From the NCBI GenBank assembly GCA_947169005.1, contig CAMVOG010000168.1:1-5410 (forward strand): DNA of 5,410 bases. The letters are read 5' to 3'. The position numbers and the translations under genes were made by a program. Under the pieces are notes generated by a model. The model was not told the origin of the DNA. It searched no databases and saw nothing but the letters and a program-made list of their open reading frames with translations. Below, in pieces: positions 1 through 5,147 of this stretch. Positions within the stretch are counted from its first letter, which is position 1. Each line of letters starts with the position of its first letter. Source of the stretch: an uncultured Clostridia bacterium (lineage in GTDB: Bacteria > Bacillota > Clostridia > Oscillospirales > Oscillospiraceae).

Positions 1-2
1 CG

Positions 3-638
3 TCATTCTCGGCGATGTCACCGTCCGGGCGACGGCGGGAGCGGCGGCATCGTCCAGCGGCTTGGGACGACGGACAGGTGGCAAGGCCCCCGACGCCGGT
101 TCGGGTCGGTCCGGCGCCGGTGTCGCCGGCGGAGGACGAGCCCGAGCCGGAGGCCCCCGCGGAGCCGGAGACCCCTGCGGAGCCGGTCGCCGAGCCAGAG
201 ACGCCTCCCGCCGAGCCGGAGCCGGAACGCCACGTCTGCACCATCGAGATCAGCTGCTGGACCGTGGCGGAGGACCTTTCCAAGCTGGAAAACGAGGCCG
301 TGATCCCCTATATCCCCGCCGACGGCTGGATCCTGCCCCGGACGGAGATGGAGTTCACCCCCGGCGAGACCGTGGCGGACATCCTGGACCGGGCCACCTG
401 GGAGAACGACGTGCAGATCGAGCATCGGCCCGAGGCGGGCTACGGCGGTATGTACGTCCTGGGCCTGGGCTTCCTCTACGCCATGGACGCGGGCAGCGAG
501 AGCGGCTGGATGTATCACGTAAACGGCCAGTTCCCCAACTACGGCTGCAGCCGCTATGAGGTGCAGGACGGGGACGCCATCGTCTGGGTTTATACCTGCG
601 ACCTGGGGCGCGACGTGGGAGACAATTCGGTATGGTAA
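3..638 (+). CDS. DUF4430 (transcobalamin C-terminal-like) domain protein, 5'-partial
   Basis: The frame is open to the left edge, so the true start and any signal peptide lie upstream; the ATG at 15 is probably internal. Numbering from that ATG, residues ~38-71 are a Pro/Glu/Ala linker (repeats of the EPETPAEP type), as seen in surface proteins. Residues ~74-200 form one DUF4430 domain: C75-TIEISC-C81 first strand, the ESGWMYHVNG motif (G164-W165-M166-Y167), FPNYGC (C178) and a DGDAIVWVYTC end (C195). Four cysteines could pair. Family knowledge: DUF4430 resembles the C-terminal domain of transcobalamin/intrinsic factor, which helps enclose cobalamin. Its position as the first visible gene of an ECF-CobU operon supports an extracytoplasmic corrinoid-binding role (inference). 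It overlaps ecfT by 7 bp. The Arg-rich stretch encoded by ~15-60 looks unnatural and may reflect a frameshift. Confidence 0.85.
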   Translation, partial: SFSAMSPSGRRRERRHRPAAWDDGQVARPPTPVRVGPAPVSPAEDEPEPEAPAEPETPAEPVAEPETPPAEPEPERHVCTIEISCWTVAEDLSKLENEAVIPYIPADGWILPRTEMEFTPGETVADILDRATWENDVQIEHRPEAGYGGMYVLGLGFLYAMDAGSESGWMYHVNGQFPNYGCSRYEVQDGDAIVWVYTCDLGRDVGDNSVW

Positions 639-1534
639 ACAGCCTTCTGCGGGAGGGCCTGGGGGAGGAGAGCTTCTTCTTCCGGGCCCACCCTATCGTG
701 AATTTTTGTTATTTTGCCGGGGTGATCGGTGTGACCATGTTCTCCAATCACCCCGCTTTTCTGCTGCTCTCCTTCCTGGCGGCCTTCGGCTATTCCCTGC
801 TGCTGGGGGGACTGAAGAGCCTGAAGACGAATCTGCTGCTCCTGCTCCCCACGGTGCTCATTATGACGCTGTTCAACGTCCTCAGCGTCCACAACGGGGT
901 CACGGTACTGTTTTACGTCAACGGCAACCGCGTCACGCGGGAGGCTCTGCTCTTCGGCCTGGCCTCGGGGGTGCTGCTGGCCTCGGTCATCATCTGGTTC
1001 CGCTGCTTCTCCGCCATCGTCACGGGGGAGAAGCTCATTTACCTCTTCGGCCGCCCGGCCCCCATGCTGGCGCTGACCCTCTCCATGATCCTGCGCTACA
1101 TCCCCCTGCTGCTGGAGCGCTTCAAGCAGATCGACGCCGCCCAGCGCTGCATGGGGCGCAGCTTCCGCCGGGGTGGGCTCATCAAGCGTTTTCGACAGTT
1201 CGGCAAGGAGCTTTCCATCCTCATTTCCTGGTCCCTGGAGGCCAGCATTGAGAGCGCGGATTCCATGGAGGCCCGAGGCTACGGGCTCCGGCGGCGGACG
1301 AGCTTCCACCTTTACCGCTTCACGAAAAGCGAGGGGCTGCTGCTCCTGGCGCTGTTCATTCCGGCGGCCCTGGCGGTGCTGGTCTGCGCCCTGGGGAAGA
1401 CCTCGATCTGGTATTACCCCGCCGTCGTCGTCAAGTCCCCGGACGCCTTGCAGATCGCGGGCTTCGCGGCCTTCGGCCTGCTGGCCCTGCTGCCCCCGGC
1501 GCTGGATCTTTGGGAGGTGAAAAGATGGAGCTGA
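632..1534 (+). CDS. ecfT: ECF transporter transmembrane coupling subunit EcfT
   Basis: 300-aa membrane protein, the scaffold that connects the S component to the ATPase. Hydrophobic segments lie at about residues 22-37, 42-60, 66-90, 104-125, 144-160, 235-256 and 276-291, with a long amphipathic cytoplasmic region at ~160-225 as in EcfT. The second coupling motif is clear: S211-M-E-A214-R215-G216-Y-G. At the place of the first Ala-Arg-Gly motif the sequence reads A170-Q-R-C173-M174-G175-R, so only the Gly is kept. This may be a trait of this Clostridial EcfT branch rather than a defect. The ATG at 632 overlaps the DUF4430 stop; a GGGAG at 617-621 lies 10 nt upstream, so translation is probably coupled. 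The gene overlaps the ATPase gene by 10 bp. Assignment as EcfT is firm; the substrate is inferred from the neighbours. Confidence 0.9.
   Translation: MVNSLLREGLGEESFFFRAHPIVNFCYFAGVIGVTMFSNHPAFLLLSFLAAFGYSLLLGGLKSLKTNLLLLLPTVLIMTLFNVLSVHNGVTVLFYVNGNRVTREALLFGLASGVLLASVIIWFRCFSAIVTGEKLIYLFGRPAPMLALTLSMILRYIPLLLERFKQIDAAQRCMGRSFRRGGLIKRFRQFGKELSILISWSLEASIESADSMEARGYGLRRRTSFHLYRFTKSEGLLLLALFIPAALAVLVCALGKTSIWYYPAVVVKSPDALQIAGFAAFGLLALLPPALDLWEVKRWS
1512..1519 (+). promoter_or_regulatory. Ribosome binding site of the EcfA gene
   Basis: GGGAGGTG, followed by 5 nt and then ATG at 1525. It fixes the start at 1525 and excludes the in-frame TTG at 1510, which lies on top of this site. It sits inside the ecfT coding sequence, consistent with translational coupling. 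Confidence 0.75.
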
Positions 1535-3219
1535 TCCGCTGTGAAAACCTGCGCTTTACGTACCCGGACCAGGAGCGGCCCGCCCTGGACGGGGTGAGCT
1601 TCACCCTGGAGAAGGGAGAATTCGTGCTGGTCTGCGGCCGTTCCGGCTGCGGGAAAAGCACCCTCCTGCGCCAGCTGAAAAAGAACATGATCCCTTATGG
1701 GCAGATGGAGGGCAGCGCCCGTTATCGCGGCGTGGAGATCGAGCAGCTTCCGGACCGGCAGAGCGCGGCGGAGATCGGCTTCGTCCAGCAGTCGCCGGAG
1801 CAGCAGATCGTCACCGACAAGGTCTGGCATGAGCTGGCCTTCGGCCTGGAGAGCCTGGGCGTGGACCAGCGGAGCATGCGCCAGCGGGTGGCGGAAATGG
1901 CCTCCTTCTTCGGCATTCAGAGCTGGTTTCGCAAGAACGTGCGGGAGCTTTCCGGCGGGCAGAAGCAGCTTTTGAACCTGGCCTCGATCATGGTCATGCA
2001 GCCCCGGCTGCTGATCCTGGACGAGCCCACCGCCCAGCTGGACCCCATCGCCGCCTCAGATTTCATCGCAACCCTGAAAAAAATCAACACGGAGCTGGGC
2101 ACCACGATCCTCATCTCCGAGCATCGGCTGGAGGAGCTTTTCCCCATCGCGGACCGGGTGCTGGTGATGGAACAGAGCCGCGTGGCCCTGGACGCGCCGC
2201 CACGGGAGGCGGCCCGGTCCATGGCGGCGGGGGTGGCCTCCGAAATGCTGCCGGGTCTCCCCGCCGTGGTGCGGGTGGCCATGGCCTCCGGGGAGAAGGC
2301 GGAGCTGCCTCTCACCGTGCGGGAGGGCCGCCTGTGGCTGGAGGAGCGCCTGGGGGAGCCCCCGGAGGCTGCCGAGCCGCCCCATGCCCCCCGGCAGAAG
2401 AAGGAAAAGAGCGCCGAGGCCCCCGCCATCGCCCTGCGGGAGGTCTTTTTCCGCTATGCCCGGGGCGGGGCGGAGCTGCTGCGGGGCGTGGACCTGGAGG
2501 TCCCCCAGGGGCAGCTCACCGCCATCCTGGGCGGCAACGGCGTGGGCAAAAGCACCACCCTCAAGCTGCTGACCCGCTCCGTCAAGCCCGAGCGGGGGCA
2601 GATCGAGCTGGGGGGCAAGCGGCTGAACAAGCTCTCTGAGGAGGAGCTGTTCACCAACAATCTGGCCCTGCTGCCCCAGAATCCCCAGGCCCTTTTCACG
2701 GAGCTGACGGCCAGGGAGGAGCTGGAGGAGGCCCTGAGCGAGCAGAAGCTGAGCGAAGAGGAAAAGAAGACCCGGGTGGACGCCATGCTGCGGGAGCTGG
2801 AGCTGGAACGGCTGGAAAAGACCCATCCCTACGATCTCTCCGGCGGCGAGCAGCAGCGGCTGGCCCTGGGCAAGCTCCTGCTTTTGAAGCCGAAGCTCCT
2901 GCTGCTGGACGAGCCCACCAAGGGGCTGGCCCCCTTCTTCAAGCAGACCCTGGCGGCCCTCTTCAAGCGGCTGACGGGGGAGGGCGTCACCATCCTCATG
3001 GTGAGCCACGATCTGGAATTCTGCGCCCGCCACGCGGACCGCTGCGCCCTTATGTTTGACGGCGAGATTGTCTCTGTGGGCACGCCCCGCCAGGTGCTGG
3101 CAGGCAACCGCTTTTATACCACCTCCGCCGGGCGGCTGGCCTCCGCCTGGCTGCCGGAGGCGATCCTGTGGGAGGAGGTGGCTGCCGGATGCGCAGAGGC
3201 GTCAACACCGCGCAGTTAG
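1525..3219 (+). CDS. Fused double-domain ECF transporter ATPase (EcfA1-EcfA2 type)
   Basis: 564-aa protein with two complete ABC ATPase domains in one chain, replacing the usual separate EcfA1 and EcfA2; it powers the ECF importer from the cytoplasmic face. Domain 1 (~1-220): Walker A G38-RSGCGKS-T46, Q-loop Q89, signature L142-SGGQ, Walker B with D166-E167, D-loop D173, switch H200. An ~80-residue charged linker (~221-300) includes a Pro/Glu/Lys-rich part. Domain 2 (~302-540): Walker A G336-GNGVGKS-T344, Q385, L438-SGGEQQR, D462-E463, H495. Both Walker B glutamates and both switch histidines are present, so two active sites are expected. The exception is the D-loop of domain 2, which reads KGLAP with Ala469 where Asp is usual. 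The gene overlaps ecfT by 10 bp and the S-component gene by 31 bp, consistent with one co-translated transporter. ABC/ECF identity is very secure; corrinoid specificity comes from context only. Confidence 0.93.
   Translation: MELIRCENLRFTYPDQERPALDGVSFTLEKGEFVLVCGRSGCGKSTLLRQLKKNMIPYGQMEGSARYRGVEIEQLPDRQSAAEIGFVQQSPEQQIVTDKVWHELAFGLESLGVDQRSMRQRVAEMASFFGIQSWFRKNVRELSGGQKQLLNLASIMVMQPRLLILDEPTAQLDPIAASDFIATLKKINTELGTTILISEHRLEELFPIADRVLVMEQSRVALDAPPREAARSMAAGVASEMLPGLPAVVRVAMASGEKAELPLTVREGRLWLEERLGEPPEAAEPPHAPRQKKEKSAEAPAIALREVFFRYARGGAELLRGVDLEVPQGQLTAILGGNGVGKSTTLKLLTRSVKPERGQIELGGKRLNKLSEEELFTNNLALLPQNPQALFTELTAREELEEALSEQKLSEEEKKTRVDAMLRELELERLEKTHPYDLSGGEQQRLALGKLLLLKPKLLLLDEPTKGLAPFFKQTLAALFKRLTGEGVTILMVSHDLEFCARHADRCALMFDGEIVSVGTPRQVLAGNRFYTTSAGRLASAWLPEAILWEEVAAGCAEASTPRS
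3171..3178 (+). promoter_or_regulatory. Ribosome binding site of the S-component gene
   Basis: GGAGGAGG inside the end of the ATPase gene, 10 nt before the ATG at 3189. It decides for the ATG at 3189 over the in-frame GTG at 3168, which precedes this site and would place the purine run inside the coding sequence as a Gly run. Confidence 0.65.
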
Positions 3220-4127
3220 CCGCCGCCCAGCGCAAGCGCACCCTGGTGACGGCGGGGCTGATCTTCATCCTCTTCCCGCTGCTCATCGCCCTGGGGGTCG
3301 TTCTGCTGCGGGACCGGAGCTATATGCTCATCAGCTGGATCATCCTGGCCTTTACCCTTGCCCCCTTCTTCATGGTCTTCGAGAAGCGCCGCCCCAAGGC
3401 CCGGGAGCTGGTGATCATCGCCGTCTGCTGCGCCCTCACCATCGTGGCGGAGCTCTTCTTCGGCCATCTGGTGGGCGTTCGGGTGGGCACGGGGCTCATC
3501 ATCGTCTTCGGCGTGGCCCTGGGGCCGGAGCCGGGCTTTCTGATCGGCTCTCTCTCCCGTTTCGTGCTGAATTTCTATGCCGGGCAGGGCCCCTGGACCC
3601 CCTGGCAGATGGTCTGCTGGGGCCTTTTGGGCTTTCTGGCGGGGCTTTGTTTCAACCGGGCCGGGGTGGAAAAGACCAACAGCCGCAGCTTCAAGCTGAT
3701 CCTGGGCCCGGTGCTGAGCGTCGCCTTCGCGGCGCTGGCGGCCTGGCTGGTCTACCTCTTTTTCCATGAGGAAGGCGAGTCCTTCTTCGGCTGGCGGCTC
3801 TATGTCTTCGGGGCCGTGGGCCTCCTGGCGGGGGTGCTGGTGCAGCGCAAGCGCCTCCCGGTGGACGACGTGACCCTCACGGCCTTCACCTTTTTCGTCA
3901 CCTTCATCGTCTACGGCGGCCTTATGAACGTCTGCGCCATGGTGACGGCCCTGGGGCTCCCCGGCGCAGGGGACCTGAGCTGGACTACCCTGCGGGGCCT
4001 GTACCTCACCGGCGTCCCCTACGACGCCGTCCATGCCGCCACTGCCGCCGTCTTCAATTTCTTCTTCGGGGACAAGGTCATCCGCAAGTTGGAGCGGGTG
4101 AAGCTGAAGTATGGGATATATAGATAG
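3189..4127 (+). CDS. ECF transporter substrate-binding (S) component, probably corrinoid-specific
   Basis: 312-aa integral membrane protein, larger than ordinary S components (~180-200 aa, six helices). Hydrophobic segments lie near residues 19-40, 46-64, 74-92, 102-120, 140-155, 170-190, 205-222, 235-258 and 275-295, so an extra N-terminal helical pair seems to precede the S core. Core signatures are E114-PGFLIGSLSRF followed by N128-F and the G132-QGPWTPWQM-141 motif leading into WGLLGFLAG. The end is a GVPYDAVHA segment and a basic cytoplasmic tail (KVIRKLERVKLKYG), as is usual at S-component C-termini. In the cell it binds the vitamin from outside and docks on EcfT. The ECF S assignment is strong. 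A cobalamin/cobinamide substrate is inferred from the DUF4430 gene upstream and cobU downstream; no ligand residues can be read directly. It is the last gene of the overlapping block. Confidence 0.85.
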   Translation: MRRGVNTAQLAAAQRKRTLVTAGLIFILFPLLIALGVVLLRDRSYMLISWIILAFTLAPFFMVFEKRRPKARELVIIAVCCALTIVAELFFGHLVGVRVGTGLIIVFGVALGPEPGFLIGSLSRFVLNFYAGQGPWTPWQMVCWGLLGFLAGLCFNRAGVEKTNSRSFKLILGPVLSVAFAALAAWLVYLFFHEEGESFFGWRLYVFGAVGLLAGVLVQRKRLPVDDVTLTAFTFFVTFIVYGGLMNVCAMVTALGLPGAGDLSWTTLRGLYLTGVPYDAVHAATAAVFNFFFGDKVIRKLERVKLKYGIYR

Positions 4128-4130
4128 ATA

Positions 4131-4214
4131 AAAGATTAAAGTTGAAAGTTGAAAGTTGAAAGTTGAAAGATTAAAGATTGAAGATTGAAGATTGAAGATT
4201 GAAGATTAAAGATT
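4131..4214 (+). repeat. 12-copy heptanucleotide tandem repeat (RAAGWTK)
   Basis: Twelve uninterrupted, in-phase 7-mers begin at 4131: one AAAGATT, four AAAGTTG, two AAAGATT, four GAAGATT and one AAAGATT, followed by a degenerate AAAGCAG (4215-4221). Two variant blocks of four suggest local expansion by slippage. The stretch is roughly one quarter GC in a very GC-rich surrounding. A 7-bp period cannot keep a reading frame and no ORF uses it, so it is non-coding. It lies in the only sizeable gap of the + strand gene set, between the S-component stop and cobU. Confidence 0.95.
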
Positions 4215-4263
4215 AAAGCAGAAGAGGAGTCTTTAATCTTTAAACTTCAAACTTTAAACTTCA
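4186..4263 (+). repeat. Long inverted repeat built from the same heptads (hairpin before cobU)
   Basis: The right arm (4231-4263) is the reverse complement of the heptad pattern: read on the minus strand it gives GAAGTTT, AAAGTTT, GAAGTTT, AAAGATT. The inner 11 bp are perfect (AAAGATTAAAG at 4208-4218 with its complement at 4231-4241), around a 12-nt loop (4219-4230). Pairing extends out to 4186/4263: 33 positions with only three A-A mismatches, exactly 7 positions apart, and one G-U. No T-run follows, so it does not look like an intrinsic terminator. It ends about 10 nt before the cobU ribosome site, so in RNA it could affect cobU translation, RNA stability or processing (inference). Confidence 0.9.
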
Positions 4264-4272
4264 TACTATAAC

Positions 4273-4277
4273 AGGAG
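4273..4277 (+). promoter_or_regulatory. Ribosome binding site of cobU
   Basis: AGGAG, 5 nt before the ATG at 4283. It supports that start, since no coding frame is possible in the repeat tract upstream. It lies immediately outside the base of the predicted repeat hairpin, so it should stay accessible. Confidence 0.7.
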
Positions 4278-4282
4278 CATCT

Positions 4283-4831
4283 ATGACACTCTTCATCACC
4301 GGCGGGTGCAAAAACGGAAAATCCACCTTCGCCCTGGGCCGGGCCACGGCGCTGGCGGGGGAGGGGCCCCGGACCTATGTGGCCACCCTCCTGCCCCGGG
4401 ACGCGGAGGAACGGCGCTGCGTGGAAAACCACCGCAGGGCCCGGGCGGGCCTGGGCTACACGACCCGGGAGCTGCCCCTTTTCCCCTCGGAGGCCCTGGC
4501 GGAGACCGGTGGCCGGGGCGTTTTCCTGCTGGACAGCGTCACCGCCCTGCTGCTGAACCACATGTTCCCGCCGGAGCGGGAGGGGCCCGTCCCAGAGGCA
4601 GGGGAACGGGTGCGGGCGGAACTGGCCCGCTTCCTGGCGGGGGCGGAGCACGCCATCCTGGTCAGCGACTACATCGGCTCCGATGGGATGGACTACAGCC
4701 CCCTCACCGAGTGCTTCCGCCGGGAGCTGGCGGAGACAGAGCACTTTCTGGCCGCCCGCTGCGACGCCGCGGCGGAGGTCTGCTGCGGCATTCCGATCTG
4801 GCTGAAACAGGGCTCAGATAACAGTAATTAA
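4283..4831 (+). CDS. cobU: CobU-like adenosylcobinamide kinase / adenosylcobinamide-phosphate guanylyltransferase
   Basis: 182 aa, the usual CobU length. CobU phosphorylates adenosylcobinamide and then attaches GMP to give AdoCbi-GDP, the step that salvages imported cobinamide for the lower-ligand pathway; it is cytoplasmic. Seen here: an N-terminal P-loop G7-GCKNGKS-T15, a YVAT strand (32-35), then D40-AEERRCVENH50-R. H50 aligns with the guanylylated His46 of Salmonella CobU. Further on are a LLDSVTALLLN segment matching the CobU LLECIT region, ILVSDYIG matching VLVTNEVG, and a final CCGIPIWLK. The P-loop has K-N where many CobU proteins have R-S, and several positions are diverged, so one of the two activities could be altered. 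It follows the ECF operon in the same direction but is separated by the repeat gap. No other cobalamin synthesis genes are in view. Confidence 0.85.
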   Translation: MTLFITGGCKNGKSTFALGRATALAGEGPRTYVATLLPRDAEERRCVENHRRARAGLGYTTRELPLFPSEALAETGGRGVFLLDSVTALLLNHMFPPEREGPVPEAGERVRAELARFLAGAEHAILVSDYIGSDGMDYSPLTECFRRELAETEHFLAARCDAAAEVCCGIPIWLKQGSDNSN

Positions 4832-4839
4832 GACCAGAA

Positions 4840-4875
4840 AAGCACCCCGGAGATCAGGCAGTCTCCGGGGTGCTT
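4840..4875. terminator. Bidirectional intrinsic terminator between cobU and DUF1540 gene
   Basis: A perfect 14-bp stem (4840-4853 with 4862-4875, core GCACCCCGGAGA) encloses an 8-nt loop, 8 nt after the cobU stop and 9 nt after the minus-strand stop. On the minus strand the stem runs straight into a TTTTC tract, a good intrinsic terminator for the DUF1540 gene. On the plus strand only short T pairs follow, so it is weaker for cobU. Placement between convergent genes supports the call. Confidence 0.88.
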
Positions 4876-4884
4876 CGCGCTTGG

Positions 4885-5073
4885 TCAGCTCATGCGCTTG
4901 GTGTCGGCGGCCATGACGAAGGAGGCACATTCGGTACAGTCGGTGCTGGTGGGGCTGGTGCTGCTGCAGCAGCCCACGCTGATGCGGTCCTTGGTGCAGT
5001 AGTCCCGGCTCTGGGCATGCCAGGCGCAGTTGGTGACGCTGCATTTGATGCAGGAGTTGACGTTGTCGCTCAT
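4885..5073 (-). CDS. DUF1540 domain cysteine-rich small protein
   Basis: 62-aa protein with eight cysteines at 8, 11, 16, 26, 35, 36, 46 and 49 (pattern CX2CX4CX9CX8CCX9CX2C). The opening (CIKCSVTNCAWH), the C-T-K-D-R-I-S-V-G centre and the closing TDCTECASF match the DUF1540 pattern of Cys-rich miniproteins common in Clostridia. There is no signal peptide or membrane segment, so it is probably cytosolic or spore-associated. Metal binding through the cysteines is likely from the pattern, but no function is established for the family. The ATG at 5073 has a GGGGAGG site 7 nt upstream (5081-5087 on the plus strand), which fixes the start. It is convergent with cobU, shares its terminator, and has no evident functional link to the transporter. 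Confidence 0.85.
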   Translation of the reverse strand: MSDNVNSCIKCSVTNCAWHAQSRDYCTKDRISVGCCSSTSPTSTDCTECASFVMAADTKRMS

Positions 5074-5111
5074 AAGGGTCCCTCCCCGAAAAAGTTGCCG
5101 TCTCCGGCTCT

Positions 5112-5140
5112 GTTATAGCTTGCCCGGGGAGGGGGAAAAT
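5112..5140 (-). promoter_or_regulatory. Possible promoter of the DUF1540 gene
   Basis: On the minus strand TATAAC (5112-5117) differs from the -10 consensus at one position and lies ~39 nt before the start codon. At 17-bp spacing the -35 position reads ATTTTC, a poor match to TTGACA. It sits in the 74-bp gap between the two minus-strand genes. Only the -10 element gives real support. Confidence 0.3.
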
Positions 5141-5147
5141 ATGCGCA

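Noticed and set aside
1510..1524. TTG start for the ATPase gene, 15 bp upstream of the ATG
   Set aside because: It lies at the ribosome binding site itself (GGGAGGTG, 1512-1519) and has no own site; the ATG at 1525 is correctly spaced.
2056..3033. Long open frame on the minus strand opposite the ATPase gene
   Set aside because: Its translation is a Leu/Gln/Gly-rich mirror of the ABC gene with no recognisable domain; long antisense frames are expected in GC-rich genes.
3168..3188. GTG start for the S component
   Set aside because: It would encode a Gly run from the purine-rich ribosome site; the ATG at 3189 is better placed after GGAGGAGG.
3216..4034. Open frame on the minus strand opposite the S-component gene
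   Set aside because: Low-complexity His/Asp/Glu/Gln-rich translation, antisense to a clear membrane protein.
4038..4044. GCCACTG, resembling part of a cobalamin riboswitch B12 box
   Set aside because: It lies inside the S-component coding sequence and lacks any surrounding riboswitch helices; chance match.
4131..4214. CRISPR array
   Set aside because: Repeat unit is only 7 bp with no spacers and no cas genes.
4264..4269. TACTAT as a -10 element for a separate cobU promoter
   Set aside because: It would start transcription at about the ribosome site, and no -35 element stands out from the repetitive AT-rich arm.
5097..5108. GCCG-GAGA-CGGC mini-hairpin followed by a T-run on the minus strand as a terminator
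   Set aside because: The stem is only 4 bp and lies within the probable leader of the DUF1540 gene; too weak to call.
4870..5118. 82-aa Gly/Ala-rich open frame on the plus strand
   Set aside because: It is antisense to the DUF1540 gene and contains half of the terminator; no ribosome site or domain.
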